A stretch of DNA of 64,000 bases from Paraburkholderia bonniea (GTDB lineage Bacteria > Pseudomonadota > Gammaproteobacteria > Burkholderiales > Burkholderiaceae): contig NZ_QPEQ01000002.1 of assembly GCF_009455625.1 (NCBI RefSeq), forward strand, positions 372,001 through 436,000, read 5' to 3'. The position numbers and the translations under genes are program-made. The notes beneath the pieces were generated by a model. It saw nothing but the letters and a program-made list of their open reading frames with translations, ran no database searches and was not told where the DNA came from. Below, piece after piece: positions 45,844-55,681 of this stretch (position 1 is the stretch's first letter; the number at the start of each line of letters is the position of its first letter).

Positions 45844-48189
45844 TCATGGCTGGCGTGCATGTGACGTGCCCGGCATTCCCGGTGGCAGTCCCGGCGGTGG
45901 GCCGCTATCGGGCAAGTTAAACATGCTCATCGAGCTTGGGCAGCGGAAAGTTTTTAGCACATCGCTAGTCAGTGGATTGGCGACGCTGCTCGTTGCAGTG
46001 ATATCCAGCACCGTCCGGCGCTGGTCAAAATCAAACGCGACTCGGGTGCGGCCACGCGTTGCGGTTTCTGTCACATGACCTTTCTGTAGCAAGCGCATTA
46101 GCGCCCATGGTCCGCTGGCATTGAGCGTAGATGTCTCAGGCCGAATTCGCGGATTCGCCGTGATTTCGGCTTCTGCGCCGCCACGCGGCCTAGGCCAGTT
46201 GATGACGAATGGCACCACGGGGCCATGCTGATAAAGCAGCGTTTGTCCGTCGATACTGATTGTCAGGCTGGTAATACTCGGATCAAGCTCCGCAACCTTG
46301 AACGAGGTTTTCCACGCCATCTGTTTTTGACCTGGTTCACCAAAAAATACGTCACGCACAGCCTGTGCCTGCTCGAATGGTTCAAGGCTCGGGCCTCGCA
46401 CCGGCTCGGTGGCACCGGGCAGGGTGCGGTAGCGCCAGGGCCTGGCTGACGTATCGACGAATGGTGCGAGCGTGCTGGAAAAGAAATCATCCATCACACC
46501 ACCTTTGGCAAAAAGACGCGTGAAATCTTCAATGCTCACGTCACGTGTGCTGTCAGGGTTAAACGGATAATTCCCGGCAATCGTCAAGCGGCAGACATCA
46601 CCGGTGACAACTTGCATTTGCCGCGACAAGAGTTGACCTATTCCCTGATTGACGTTCGCCGAGCCTTGTATTGCCAGTGTCTGGAGCACTTCGCGCAAGG
46701 GCGCTGGCAGTGTATTGGCGGTCATTTTGAGTTTTGCTGCTGTATCACCAGGTGGCGGCATGCTGTTGTTACTGAGCGCGTTATCGGCAACAGCGAGGGT
46801 GGTGTAGTAATCGTTCAACAAGCTGGTGATGCCATCGAGCCCGGTAACCCGGCTTGGTGCCACGGATTTTTCTGTATCCGGTGTGCTATCAGGACTTCCT
46901 GTTACTACTTCGCGCAATGCAGAAAAATGCTGATCAACCAGTTCGCGCTCAATACGTTCTTCGCTCCGAATAGCTAGCGCTTTGTCTGCATAGTGGCCGA
47001 TCTGTGCAGATGCTTTTTGTATCAGCGACTGTTCAACAGAACCTGTGGGCTGGGAGAGCGTAACCTCCTTGACGACTGCTCGAGCGAGTCGTGTCAAAGG
47101 TGAATCGGGCGCGGCGAAACGGCGCAGCACCTGCAGATTAAACGCAAGACTGGTGCCATTCACCGTGCGGATATCGCCCAGGAAAATATCCCATTGCTGG
47201 GCATACTCGCTCAGGTACAGCCGGCGAATAGCTTCCGTTAGTGGATCATCACGTCCTGTGACAGCCGCCATGCCAACTGCTGTTTTTTTTTGAGCCTGGC
47301 TTGATAACCGAAGACCCATCACCCATGCATCTTCATTCTGGGCGACATGGACAAATTCGCTTAGACGCTTGTCAAACAAGTTGTGATAACCGTCGAAGGT
47401 AAATAGCCCTGGCACGCCGCGTGAAAGTGGTGAGTCGCTGGCACGCGTAAAAACTGTGCCAGCCTGAGGGCCTACTGCCCGTAGCAGCGTAAATTCATCA
47501 GGGGCTTCTTTTTGCATGGCAGCCTTGGCACGCTCATACAGACGCTGGGTTGCATTGCTGCCGTCGAGCAAGGCACGTGCTTGCTGGATCAACGTTTCGT
47601 TGCGGACGAATGGTGATTGCACCACTCGTTCTCCAGAGAACAGCTGCTGCACATGCTCAGCCATTGATACCCGTCCACCGAGCGCGGCTGCGCTATCGGT
47701 ATGCGCCCAGTCGTTTAGCACCCATGCCTTGATTTCTGCCGCGTTGTAGCGGGTCTTGTCGTGGAGCATCAGATAGATGAGAAGCGCGTCGTAAGTCGCT
47801 TTGGTATTTTTACTGGCAATGGCCTGGGATAGAACACTTTCAATGCGCCGAACGATCTGCGGCAACAACAGGTTGTCTTCAAGTGCGTTATAGGCCTGAT
47901 TGCTTGCTTCAACCACAGCAGGTGCTGCATACAGGCCGTAGCGATAAGTGCTATCCGGATGGGCGAGGTCGAGACTCGTGTGGCTTGCTAGAGAACGGGT
48001 CTCGTTGAGCGTATCGGAGACTGCCTCAGAACGTGGAGTTTTATACAACTGTTCCACGTGTTTTGTGAGCAGTTCTACTTTATGGCTCACCGCTGTCAGA
48101 TAGTTGCTGTTGTGGCCGAAGCTGGTGTATAGCCCGAATGCCAACCAGGCGAAAAGCACTAATGCGAGCGTAACCACCACGCCACGCAC
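45844..48189 (-). pseudogene. tssM: TssM (IcmF) remnant lacking the N-terminal third
   Basis: 781 residues of the type VI secretion inner-membrane protein. The visible part starts at the third membrane helix (RGVVVTLALVLFAWLAFGLY) and runs through the periplasmic domain to the TssM C-terminal beta domain (SITSLTISIDGQTLLYQHGPV, WALMRLL). Full-length proteins have about 1,100-1,300 residues, with two further membrane helices and a cytoplasmic NTPase domain that are missing. The coding sequence runs without a proper start straight into vgrG sequence on the other strand. No other tss gene adjoins it. It can anchor no complete apparatus in this form. Confidence 0.8.
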
Positions 48190-49507
48190 AGTGACGGCCA
48201 GCGGTGCGGCCTTGCCGCTATCACCCAGCGGCGAGCCACTACTGCAGCTCAGCGCGATTAACGGCGAAGAATCGCTATCGGAGATCTACACGTACACGCT
48301 GGATTTTCTGACGCCGCCCGACGCGATGCTGCTGGAGCAGCAGACCGCGCATAACGATTTCGAGCGTTACGAATGGCCGGGGGATTACACGGAAGCGAGG
48401 CCCGCTACGGGCCAGCCAGTGAGATCGGCGCAGGCGAGGGCGCGTGGCGAACAGGTGGCCCGGGTGCGAATGGAAGAGGTTCGGGCACGAGGCGAGCGGG
48501 CGCAGGGTAGCGGTTATGTGCGGGCGGTGGTATGCGGCACGACGTTCAGGCTGGCGGGCTATGCGCAGCAGCAGGCGAACCAGGAATATCTGGTGTTGGG
48601 GGCGCAGTTCACGGCCACGGAAGTAGGGGAAGCAAGCGGTTCGGGCCGCTTCAGAATCGAGACGGATTTTGTGGTGCAACCGGCGACGACGGTGTACCGC
48701 CCACCGCGCACGGTGGCCAAGCCACGCACGAATGGGCCACAGACTGCCATGGTGACGGGGCCAAAGGGACAGGAGATCTGGACTGACCAGTATGGAAGGG
48801 TGAAGCTGAAATTCCACTGGGACCGTTCACCGGAGCGCGACCAGAATTCGAGTTGCTGGGTACGGGTGTCGTATCCGTGGGCGGGAAGCAACTTTGGTGG
48901 AGTCAACATTCCGCGCGTTGGCAGCGAGGTGATCGTCGACTTTGAAAATGGCGATCCAAACCGTCCGATTGTGACCGGGCGAGTGTTTAACGCGATGACG
49001 ATGCCGCCGTGGAAATTGCCAGATAACGCGACACAAAGCGGAATGCTTTCACGCTCGATGAAGGGGCACCACGGAAAGGCTAGTGCGATCCGGTTTGACG
49101 ATCGGCAAGGGGCAGAAGAGCTATGGCTGCAGGCAGAGAGAAATATGCGGACAGAGGTCGAAAACGACCGGGACACGACCATCGGCGCGAATGATACGAC
49201 CCGGATCACTGGCAACCGCGATGAAACGATCAGCGGCTCTCATGGGGAAAACATCAAGGGCACGATGATGCTGACCGTGCAAGGCGCGTCAGAAGGCGAT
49301 GCCGCAGTGCCGGCCGGACAAGATGCTCCACCGGCTATGAACATTACGGTTATCCGGGGCGATATTTCGATGGAAGCAAAGGACGGCAGCATCCATTTGA
49401 GCGCTAGCAAAACCATCACCCTGACCGTGGGAAAAAGTTCGATCACGATGGACAGCGATGGCCACATTACGGTGCTTGGTCCTGAAATGATCCTGTTGAA
49501 CAAATAA
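48190..49507 (+). pseudogene. vgrG: VgrG remnant with truncated start and internal deletion
   Basis: The typical VgrG opening (VSGAALPL-like, then EESLSEIYTYTLDFLTPPD) begins right at the junction with tssM, without a start codon. After about 45 residues (LLEQQ) the sequence jumps to HNDFERYEWPGDYTE, a segment that normally lies some 250 residues later, so most of the gp27-like part is gone. The remaining region has the gp5-like OB fold (GPKGQEIWTDQYGRVKLKFHWD, SCWVRVSYPWAGSNFGG), the needle repeats (ENDRDTTIGANDTTRITGNRDETI) and a clean C-terminus. The reading frame stays open; ATG at 48324 could start a short product. A functional spike protein seems unlikely. Confidence 0.78.
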
Positions 49508-49577
49508 GGCATCCTGATTCTTCCGGGCCGTGCCAAATGTTCAAGCGCACATGCACATATTCAGCGAGGAAATTTTG

Positions 49578-50027
49578 ATGCAATACCCGTTGCCTGAGGG
49601 CCTAATCGAGACGCCTGCTCCTGTACTGGATCAGTCGATGAACGTGCTGGTTTTTCAGGAACCTGAAAGCCGGGCAAATTACACCATCGTCATCAACCGC
49701 GACCGGATGAACGCGGGGGAAACCGTAGAGCGTTATTGCCAGCGCCAGATCAAGACACTAGGCCGCCAGTTTGATGAGTACACGGTAGAACAAGAGCTGG
49801 TACTGCACGCGAGAGAGAGCGTGCACCCATACGCGACATTCGCAAGCCGCTTCAGGCAGAGCGGCACACCGGTTCATCAGATCCAGTGTGCGATCCGGCT
49901 TGCCGATGAAAGTGGCGTCATCATTTTTACTCTTGGCAGTAGCGCCCCCTTCAACGAGGCGCAGCGCGCACATCACGCCACTGTAGTGAGCTCTTTTATG
50001 AACTCCATGACGGCAGTCATCAAATAA
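49578..50027 (+). CDS. Eag-type chaperone of Rhs effectors (DcrB/DUF1795)
   Basis: A 149-residue protein of the DUF1795 family. It opens YPLPEGLIETPAPVLDQSMNVLVF and keeps the alpha-beta core of family members (NYTIVINRDRM, YCQRQIKTL, IQCAIRLADESGVIIFTLG). Such Eag chaperones hold the N-terminal membrane helices of prePAAR effectors before loading on VgrG. The next gene is exactly such an effector, 30 bases on. GAGGA precedes the ATG at 49578. Confidence 0.88.
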   Translation: MQYPLPEGLIETPAPVLDQSMNVLVFQEPESRANYTIVINRDRMNAGETVERYCQRQIKTLGRQFDEYTVEQELVLHARESVHPYATFASRFRQSGTPVHQIQCAIRLADESGVIIFTLGSSAPFNEAQRAHHATVVSSFMNSMTAVIK

Positions 50028-50057
50028 GACATCCTGAATACAGTGTCTACATAAACC

Positions 50058-53000
50058 ATGACCGCACTTGAAGCTGCCCGTTTCGGCGATCCCATTGCTC
50101 ATACCAGCAATCTAGCCATGCTAGGCAAATCGCTCGCTCTTATAGGAGAGGGCCTGGTGGTGGCAGCCGTCGTGGCCGGCGCAGTGGCGGCTGCTCCAGT
50201 TATCCTGGGAGGGGGAGGGCTGGCGGCTGCAGCAAGTGTTGCGGGCTCTGCTGCGGCGGGCTGTATCACTGGCACGGCAGTACTTGGCGTGGGGGGATCA
50301 ATTGTTGCCGCAATCGGCACAGCACTGGTGCTAAACAGTAATCCAGTTACGGATTTGAATAACTGGATTGACAGCAAGATGGATGAGTGGTTTCCACCAG
50401 AGGTTTCGGGGTCAATTATTCAGGGCTCCGCCAACGTCAAGATCAATGGCCATCTGGCCGCCCGTGCAGCAGCCAGCCTGCTGGAGAAAGCACCCGATTC
50501 CCCGGCTGTTTCGCTAGCTCGGCGTGCATTGTTTGGTGGTTTGGGCGCGGCAATCGGCGGCATGTTGCTGGGACCACTGGGGGCGCTGGCCGGGGCCGCC
50601 ATCGGTGCGGCAATGGCCACGCCAGACCCCAGTTTGCCAGGTAAGCCAGTTGATGACGACAAGGCGTTGTGCAGCAAGCATCCCCCACCGCAATGGCTGG
50701 CTGAAGGGTCCAGCAACGTACTGGTCAACGGCCAGCCCGCTCATCGCAAGGGCGACAAGACCACCTGTGAAGCCAAAACCAGTGGTGGTTCAAACAACGT
50801 CAAGATGGGTGGAGAAACCCTGCAGGTGAGGGAGATCAGTAGTGAAGCCCCCTGGTGGATTAAAAACCTCGACCTGATCGCGGCCGCGATAGCGCTGTGC
50901 CGAGGCGGGGGCTGGTCGAAACCGCTTGCAAAACTGGCCTGTATTGGCTCGCAACTGGCGATCATGAAGGCGGCAGGCCTAGCTCAGGACTATGTCATGA
51001 ACCTGGTAACGGGCCATCCTGTCCATGCTCCGACGGGCGCGAAGATCCTGCAAGGAGAGGAGGATCTGGATTTCGTCTTGCCGTCACGATTACCGCTAGT
51101 GTGGCAGCGCAGCTATAGCAGCCTGGACCAGCGCGAGGGATTGTTTGGCCGGGGGTTTAGCGTTCCGCTCGAAGTAGGTTTGAAACTACACCAGCCGGGT
51201 GAGTATCCCCATAGCTTCACTGATGAACAGGGCCGCGACATACCCTTTCCGAATGTACTGCCAGGGGAAAGTCACTGGAATGCTGCTGAAGGTTACCGGT
51301 TGGCATGCCTTAATAATAATCACTATGCCGTGCAAAGAGATGACGGCCACTGTTACGACTTCGGTCCGGCACGGGCTCACGGCGCACAGCAGTTGTGTTT
51401 GCAGCGGATGGAAGACTACAACGGCAACTGGATTGCATTGCACCGTGACCAGGATGACAGGCTGGTGGAATTAGCCGATTGCGCACAGCGGCTATACCGG
51501 CTGGACTACCATCCGCAGCACAGCGCGCGCGTGAGCGCCGTGGTACTGGTGCAGGCGGATGCCAGCCTGAGCGAAGCGAGCGTGCTGCCGCGCACGCTCG
51601 CTAGCTACGATTACGACCATCATGGCCGGCTGACTGGCGTGCACAACGCCCTTGGCGAAGAGACCCGTCGTTTTAGCTGGCACGACGATGGCCCGGGTGC
51701 GGGGCTGATGGCCAGCCACACGCTGCCGGAAGGACTAAGCAGTTATTACCGCTGGGAAGCCTTTGCAGACCACCCCCGCGTAGTGGAGCAGTGGAGCGAC
51801 AGCGGAGAGCGCTGGCACAGCGACTACATGCTGCCCAGCGCAGGACAGCCAGGGCAAACGGAAGTCACCGATCATCTGAAGCGCAGGCAGCGCTGGCAAT
51901 GGAATTCGCGCTACGCGCCGCTATTGCACGAAGACGCGCTGGGAGGCCGCACGACCCTGGAATGGGACGAAGACGCGCAAGCGCAACTGTTGAGCGCCAC
52001 CCTGGCACATGGAGGCCGCTGGCACTTCAGCTACAACGAACAAGGCCAGCTGATCCGCCAGCGAGATCCACTGGGCCAGGAGCGACAGCAGCAATGGCGG
52101 GCCGACATGCCCTGGCTCGCCAGCGAAACCGAACACAACCACACCTGGCGCTACAGCTACGACCCCGCAGGCAACCTCTACCGCATCACCGGGCCCGACG
52201 GCACAGAGACCCTGCTGGGTTACGACAGCCACGGCCAGGAAATCAGCCGCACCGACGCGCATGGCCGCACCCGCCACCAGGCGTGGAACATCGCAGGCCA
52301 GCTCATTGCCTACACCGACTGCAGCCAGCAGAGCACGCATTACGACTACGGCCCCTATGGCGAGTTAGCCCAGATCCGCGACGCCGCAGGCCAGACCCAG
52401 ACCCTCTACAGCGACGCTGCCGGGCGTATCACCGGGCACCGCGCGAGCGACGGCAGCCTCCAGCGCTACCAGTGGAACCAGGCCGGGCGGCTCCAGCGAC
52501 ACACCGACGCCCAGGGAGCGACGACCCGCTACCAGTGGGACGCCCACGGCCGCCTGACGGCCCGCATCGACGCCCTCGGCCATACCACCGGCTACCGCTA
52601 TGACGCAGCAGGCAACCTCGCAGAACTGAGCACGCCTAACCAAGAGCGCTACCACTTCCGCCACGACGCCGCCGACCGCCTCATCAGCCAGACCGGGCTG
52701 GACGGCAGCGAAACCCACTACACCCACGACGCGCTCGGCCAGCCGCTGCAGATCCAGCAGGCCGCAGGCACACCCGAAGCCATCCCCATCGAACTCCAGC
52801 GTGACCTGCTCGGCCGCCTGAGCCGCAAACGCACTCCCGAAACTGATACTTGCTACCACTACAGGGATGGCCAGCTTAGTGCTATCGAGCGTTACCAGCG
52901 TTACCAGAGCCACCCCGGCTATGACCGTAGCCAAGCCCCCGGCGACGATCTTCACGAAGGCCCCGCGCTAGACCAGATCGCATACGACTACGACGCCCAC

Positions 53001-54788
53001 GGCCGCCTCACCCGCGAGACCACCACGTGGTACCCCGCGCTACTGGCCCAGGCGGGCATCACCGCGCAGCAGCCCATCACCCACACGCTGCACCACACCT
53101 ACGACGCGCTGGGCAACCGGCTGAGCACCGAACTGCCCGACGGCGAAACCCTCGGCCAGCAGTACTACGGCAGCGGCCACCTGCACCAGATCAGCCTGCA
53201 GGGCGCAGGCGGGCTGCAGATTCTGACGGATATCGAACGTGACCCGCTGCACCGCGAAACCCAGCGCAGCCAGGGGGCGCTGCGCACCCACACCCGCTAT
53301 GCGCCTGGCGGGCAGATCAGTCACACCCACGCGTGCTACGACGACACCGGCCCGGCAGTCCACACCCGCCACTGGGACTACAGCGCCAACGGCGAAGGCA
53401 TCGCCCAGTGCGGCCCGGACATTGGCCAGCTCAGCTACCACTACGACGCACTCGGCCGCCTGACCCAGCGCAAACAAAGCCCCCAGCGCCGTTCTGGCCA
53501 GCTTTCACAGACCCCGCAGCCTCCCGCCGTGACGCTACCCGACGAACGCTTCCACTGGGACCCCGCCAGCAACCCCCGGCAAGACGAGCCCCTGCGCGCC
53601 AACCAGTTGACCCGGCACGGCGAACTGAGACAAGGCAGCGACCTGCTGGGCCGTCTTATCCGCCGGGTCCAGCCGCGCCACGGCCAGCTCCAGCAACAGC
53701 ACTACCACTGGAACCGCGAACACCAGCTCACCGGCGTCGATACCCACAGCGACAGCGGTCCGAGGCAGAGCCGCTACGCCTACGACGCGCTCGGCCGCCG
53801 CATCGCCCGGCAGGACAGCCACGACGGCGGGCGCGCGACCCTCACTGTGTGGCAGGGCATGCAGGTGCTGCAACAAAGGCGCATCGAAGGCAGCGAGCTC
53901 AGCGGGCACACTGGCCAGCACATCGCCACCTACGTGTACGCCCCCGGCAGCTACACCCCGCTGGCGCGGATCGAAACCTTCAGTGGCAGCCTCGGCGAGC
54001 AGGTGCATGAGCAATACCGGCAGCAAACCGGACAGCCATTCCAGCCGGTGGTGTACCACTATCACACCAGCCCCAACGGCACGCCCGAGGCACTGAGCAA
54101 CGCTGCTGGGCGTGTGGTGTGGCGCGGTTACACACGGGCGTGGGGCGAGCTGGAACACGAAATCGACGATCCCGAAGAGCAACGCGAGCGCGCCTGGTCT
54201 GGTCTGCCCGCAGCGCTGCCGCAGGATCTGCGCATGCCGGGTCAGTGGCACGACCGGGGCACCGGGCTGCATTACAATACGTTCCGCTATTACGACCCCC
54301 AGACCGAACGGTTTATTTCGCCGGATCCGATTGGGATTGCGGGGGGGATTAATCTTTATCAGTACGCGCCTAATCCGGTGAGCTGGATTGATCCGTGGGG
54401 GCTTTCCTTTTGTAAAGCAACGGAAATTGAGGGGCAATTGACGGCGAAGGCCAAATCTGTCTCCAGGGCATTCGACAGATGGGTCAAAACTAGCGACAAA
54501 AAACTGGCGAAAGCGTATCAGGGATATGAGAAGAGCTCTCCCAATTTTGCAAAACTTATAAAAGGCAGAGTGATTGATCGAAGGATGAATTCATGGATGA
54601 TATTAAAATACGAAGAATTGGGATCATATGATCGGACAATTCTAGGGTCTGGAAGGTTGCGTCCAGATGCATACTTCTCGGATCTGGACGGAAAATCAGT
54701 GATATTTGATATTGGTGGGCCATCCAAGGCAGCTGATATTCAAAAATATAGCGGACTGGCAGATCAGGTAACGGCAATTATTTACTAG
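50058..54788 (+). CDS. rhs: prePAAR-PAAR-Rhs type VI effector with C-terminal toxin
   Basis: A 1,576-residue effector. Residues 6-15 (AARFGDPIAH) match the prePAAR motif AARxxDxxxH; residues about 25-100 are hydrophobic helices for Eag binding and inner-membrane passage; PAAR-like strands run through about 115-265 (GSANVKINGHLAAR, GSSNVLVNGQPAHRKGD). YD repeats form the Rhs cocoon to the cleavage-site region GIAGGINLYQYAPNPVSWIDPWGL (two parts), ending at residue 1449. The toxin tip is residues 1450-1576, much more AT-rich than the core. It contains RLRPDAYFSDLDG and VIFDIGGPSKAADIQKYS, suggestive of a nuclease of PD-(D/E)xK type, but no family is certain. An immunity candidate follows nine bases later. 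Confidence 0.92.
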   Translation: MTALEAARFGDPIAHTSNLAMLGKSLALIGEGLVVAAVVAGAVAAAPVILGGGGLAAAASVAGSAAAGCITGTAVLGVGGSIVAAIGTALVLNSNPVTDLNNWIDSKMDEWFPPEVSGSIIQGSANVKINGHLAARAAASLLEKAPDSPAVSLARRALFGGLGAAIGGMLLGPLGALAGAAIGAAMATPDPSLPGKPVDDDKALCSKHPPPQWLAEGSSNVLVNGQPAHRKGDKTTCEAKTSGGSNNVKMGGETLQVREISSEAPWWIKNLDLIAAAIALCRGGGWSKPLAKLACIGSQLAIMKAAGLAQDYVMNLVTGHPVHAPTGAKILQGEEDLDFVLPSRLPLVWQRSYSSLDQREGLFGRGFSVPLEVGLKLHQPGEYPHSFTDEQGRDIPFPNVLPGESHWNAAEGYRLACLNNNHYAVQRDDGHCYDFGPARAHGAQQLCLQRMEDYNGNWIALHRDQDDRLVELADCAQRLYRLDYHPQHSARVSAVVLVQADASLSEASVLPRTLASYDYDHHGRLTGVHNALGEETRRFSWHDDGPGAGLMASHTLPEGLSSYYRWEAFADHPRVVEQWSDSGERWHSDYMLPSAGQPGQTEVTDHLKRRQRWQWNSRYAPLLHEDALGGRTTLEWDEDAQAQLLSATLAHGGRWHFSYNEQGQLIRQRDPLGQERQQQWRADMPWLASETEHNHTWRYSYDPAGNLYRITGPDGTETLLGYDSHGQEISRTDAHGRTRHQAWNIAGQLIAYTDCSQQSTHYDYGPYGELAQIRDAAGQTQTLYSDAAGRITGHRASDGSLQRYQWNQAGRLQRHTDAQGATTRYQWDAHGRLTARIDALGHTTGYRYDAAGNLAELSTPNQERYHFRHDAADRLISQTGLDGSETHYTHDALGQPLQIQQAAGTPEAIPIELQRDLLGRLSRKRTPETDTCYHYRDGQLSAIERYQRYQSHPGYDRSQAPGDDLHEGPALDQIAYDYDAHGRLTRETTTWYPALLAQAGITAQQPITHTLHHTYDALGNRLSTELPDGETLGQQYYGSGHLHQISLQGAGGLQILTDIERDPLHRETQRSQGALRTHTRYAPGGQISHTHACYDDTGPAVHTRHWDYSANGEGIAQCGPDIGQLSYHYDALGRLTQRKQSPQRRSGQLSQTPQPPAVTLPDERFHWDPASNPRQDEPLRANQLTRHGELRQGSDLLGRLIRRVQPRHGQLQQQHYHWNREHQLTGVDTHSDSGPRQSRYAYDALGRRIARQDSHDGGRATLTVWQGMQVLQQRRIEGSELSGHTGQHIATYVYAPGSYTPLARIETFSGSLGEQVHEQYRQQTGQPFQPVVYHYHTSPNGTPEALSNAAGRVVWRGYTRAWGELEHEIDDPEEQRERAWSGLPAALPQDLRMPGQWHDRGTGLHYNTFRYYDPQTERFISPDPIGIAGGINLYQYAPNPVSWIDPWGLSFCKATEIEGQLTAKAKSVSRAFDRWVKTSDKKLAKAYQGYEKSSPNFAKLIKGRVIDRRMNSWMILKYEELGSYDRTILGSGRLRPDAYFSDLDGKSVIFDIGGPSKAADIQKYSGLADQVTAIIY
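54405..54788 (+). other. Toxin tip of the Rhs effector
   Basis: The 127 codons after DPWGL are AT-rich and have a clearly different codon use from the GC-rich core. The likely active part is the last 50 residues: Asp1537 of RPDAY, Asp1551 of FDIGG and Lys1557. The rest (1460-1520) is basic and helical. Endonuclease fold is inferred from the strand pattern only. Confidence 0.55.
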
Positions 54789-54797
54789 GCATCGAAA

Positions 54798-55451
54798 ATG
54801 GAAAAGAAAATCATGCAGGCACGATGGAAAGATCCGTTTTTTCTTAAAGAAAAGACGGATGTTATCTCGAAAATAGAGGGTAATAAGATTGGGGGTGGTT
54901 TCTCTCGGATTCTTGTGCTTAATAATGAAGACCTTGCAGGTATGACGTTACCTTGTCCTCCTGCATCATTGAGTAGAGCGCAGATAAGTAATTGCAATTT
55001 TGCTTTTTCCATTCTAGATGGTGAAATGGGAAAAGTGGAAATACGCAATTCTAATTTTCATGGTTCGATATTTAATGGCAGTAATATGCTGGCATCAAAA
55101 TTATTCGAGTGCGATCTTTCTGATTGTAAAATTGCAGCATTTTTTGCGGATGCTGTCTTTGAGAGCTGCGATTTTTCGAGGACAAAATTTTCTGGCGGAG
55201 GAAGAAGTGGTCATAGTGGGATAAGAGCCAAGTTCATTAATTGCGATTTCTCTTTGGTTACATTCAAAAATACAATACTGAGGGCAGTGAAATTTATAAA
55301 CTGTAATTTTCAAGGAGTTGAATTTATTAATTCAGATATGCGAGGCACAAAACTTGAAAATTGCCTGCATGTTGAATCTGTTTCCTTTAAAAATATGGAA
55401 GATGTGTCCGGTGGAATTCCTGAGTGGGCGCTGGGAAATGCTTCAGAATAA
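54798..55451 (+). CDS. Pentapeptide-repeat protein, probable immunity protein of the Rhs toxin
   Basis: A 217-residue AT-rich protein. From about residue 60 it shows pentapeptide (A/C/S-D/N-L/F-x-x) repeats: ISNCNFAFSIL, IRNSNFHGSIFNGSNML, FECDLSDCKI, FESCDFSRTKF, FINCDFSLVTF, FINCNFQGVEF. The fold is a right-handed square beta-helix, which in the Qnr/MfpA proteins mimics DNA. It starts nine bases after the rhs stop, shares its AT-rich composition and ends the effector operon, the standard place of an immunity gene. A DNA-mimic immunity against a nuclease toxin is inference. Met6 at 54813 is an alternative start. Confidence 0.75.
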   Translation: MEKKIMQARWKDPFFLKEKTDVISKIEGNKIGGGFSRILVLNNEDLAGMTLPCPPASLSRAQISNCNFAFSILDGEMGKVEIRNSNFHGSIFNGSNMLASKLFECDLSDCKIAAFFADAVFESCDFSRTKFSGGGRSGHSGIRAKFINCDFSLVTFKNTILRAVKFINCNFQGVEFINSDMRGTKLENCLHVESVSFKNMEDVSGGIPEWALGNASE

Positions 55452-55681
55452 GCAGTATCAGATTTATTATAAAATAATATTCAGCCTCGGAAGCTAGCAA
55501 CGCAAATTATCCTGGTGATTAATGGATGGATTTCGCACGACAGGAAAGTAAACTATTACTGAATAATGATGACTTTCCGCTCGACTTGCTAATAAAGATG
55601 CACTGGATTAATGGTAATTGAAGTGCGGGTTGGGCAGAAAAGCCCCTGATTTATCACACGTGCATAGCAATTATTTTTCAC
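55452..55681. other. AT-rich spacer with a short open frame
   Basis: Low-GC sequence between the immunity gene and the rhs fragment. A 31-codon frame (55526-55621, starting MDFARQESKLLLNND) may be the remnant of another AT-rich gene such as a second immunity gene; I would not annotate it as coding. Confidence 0.45.

Noticed and set aside
50443-54437. Several long frames antisense or shifted to the rhs gene
   Set aside because: High-GC repetitive coding sequence gives long shadow frames; none has a start site or domain of its own.
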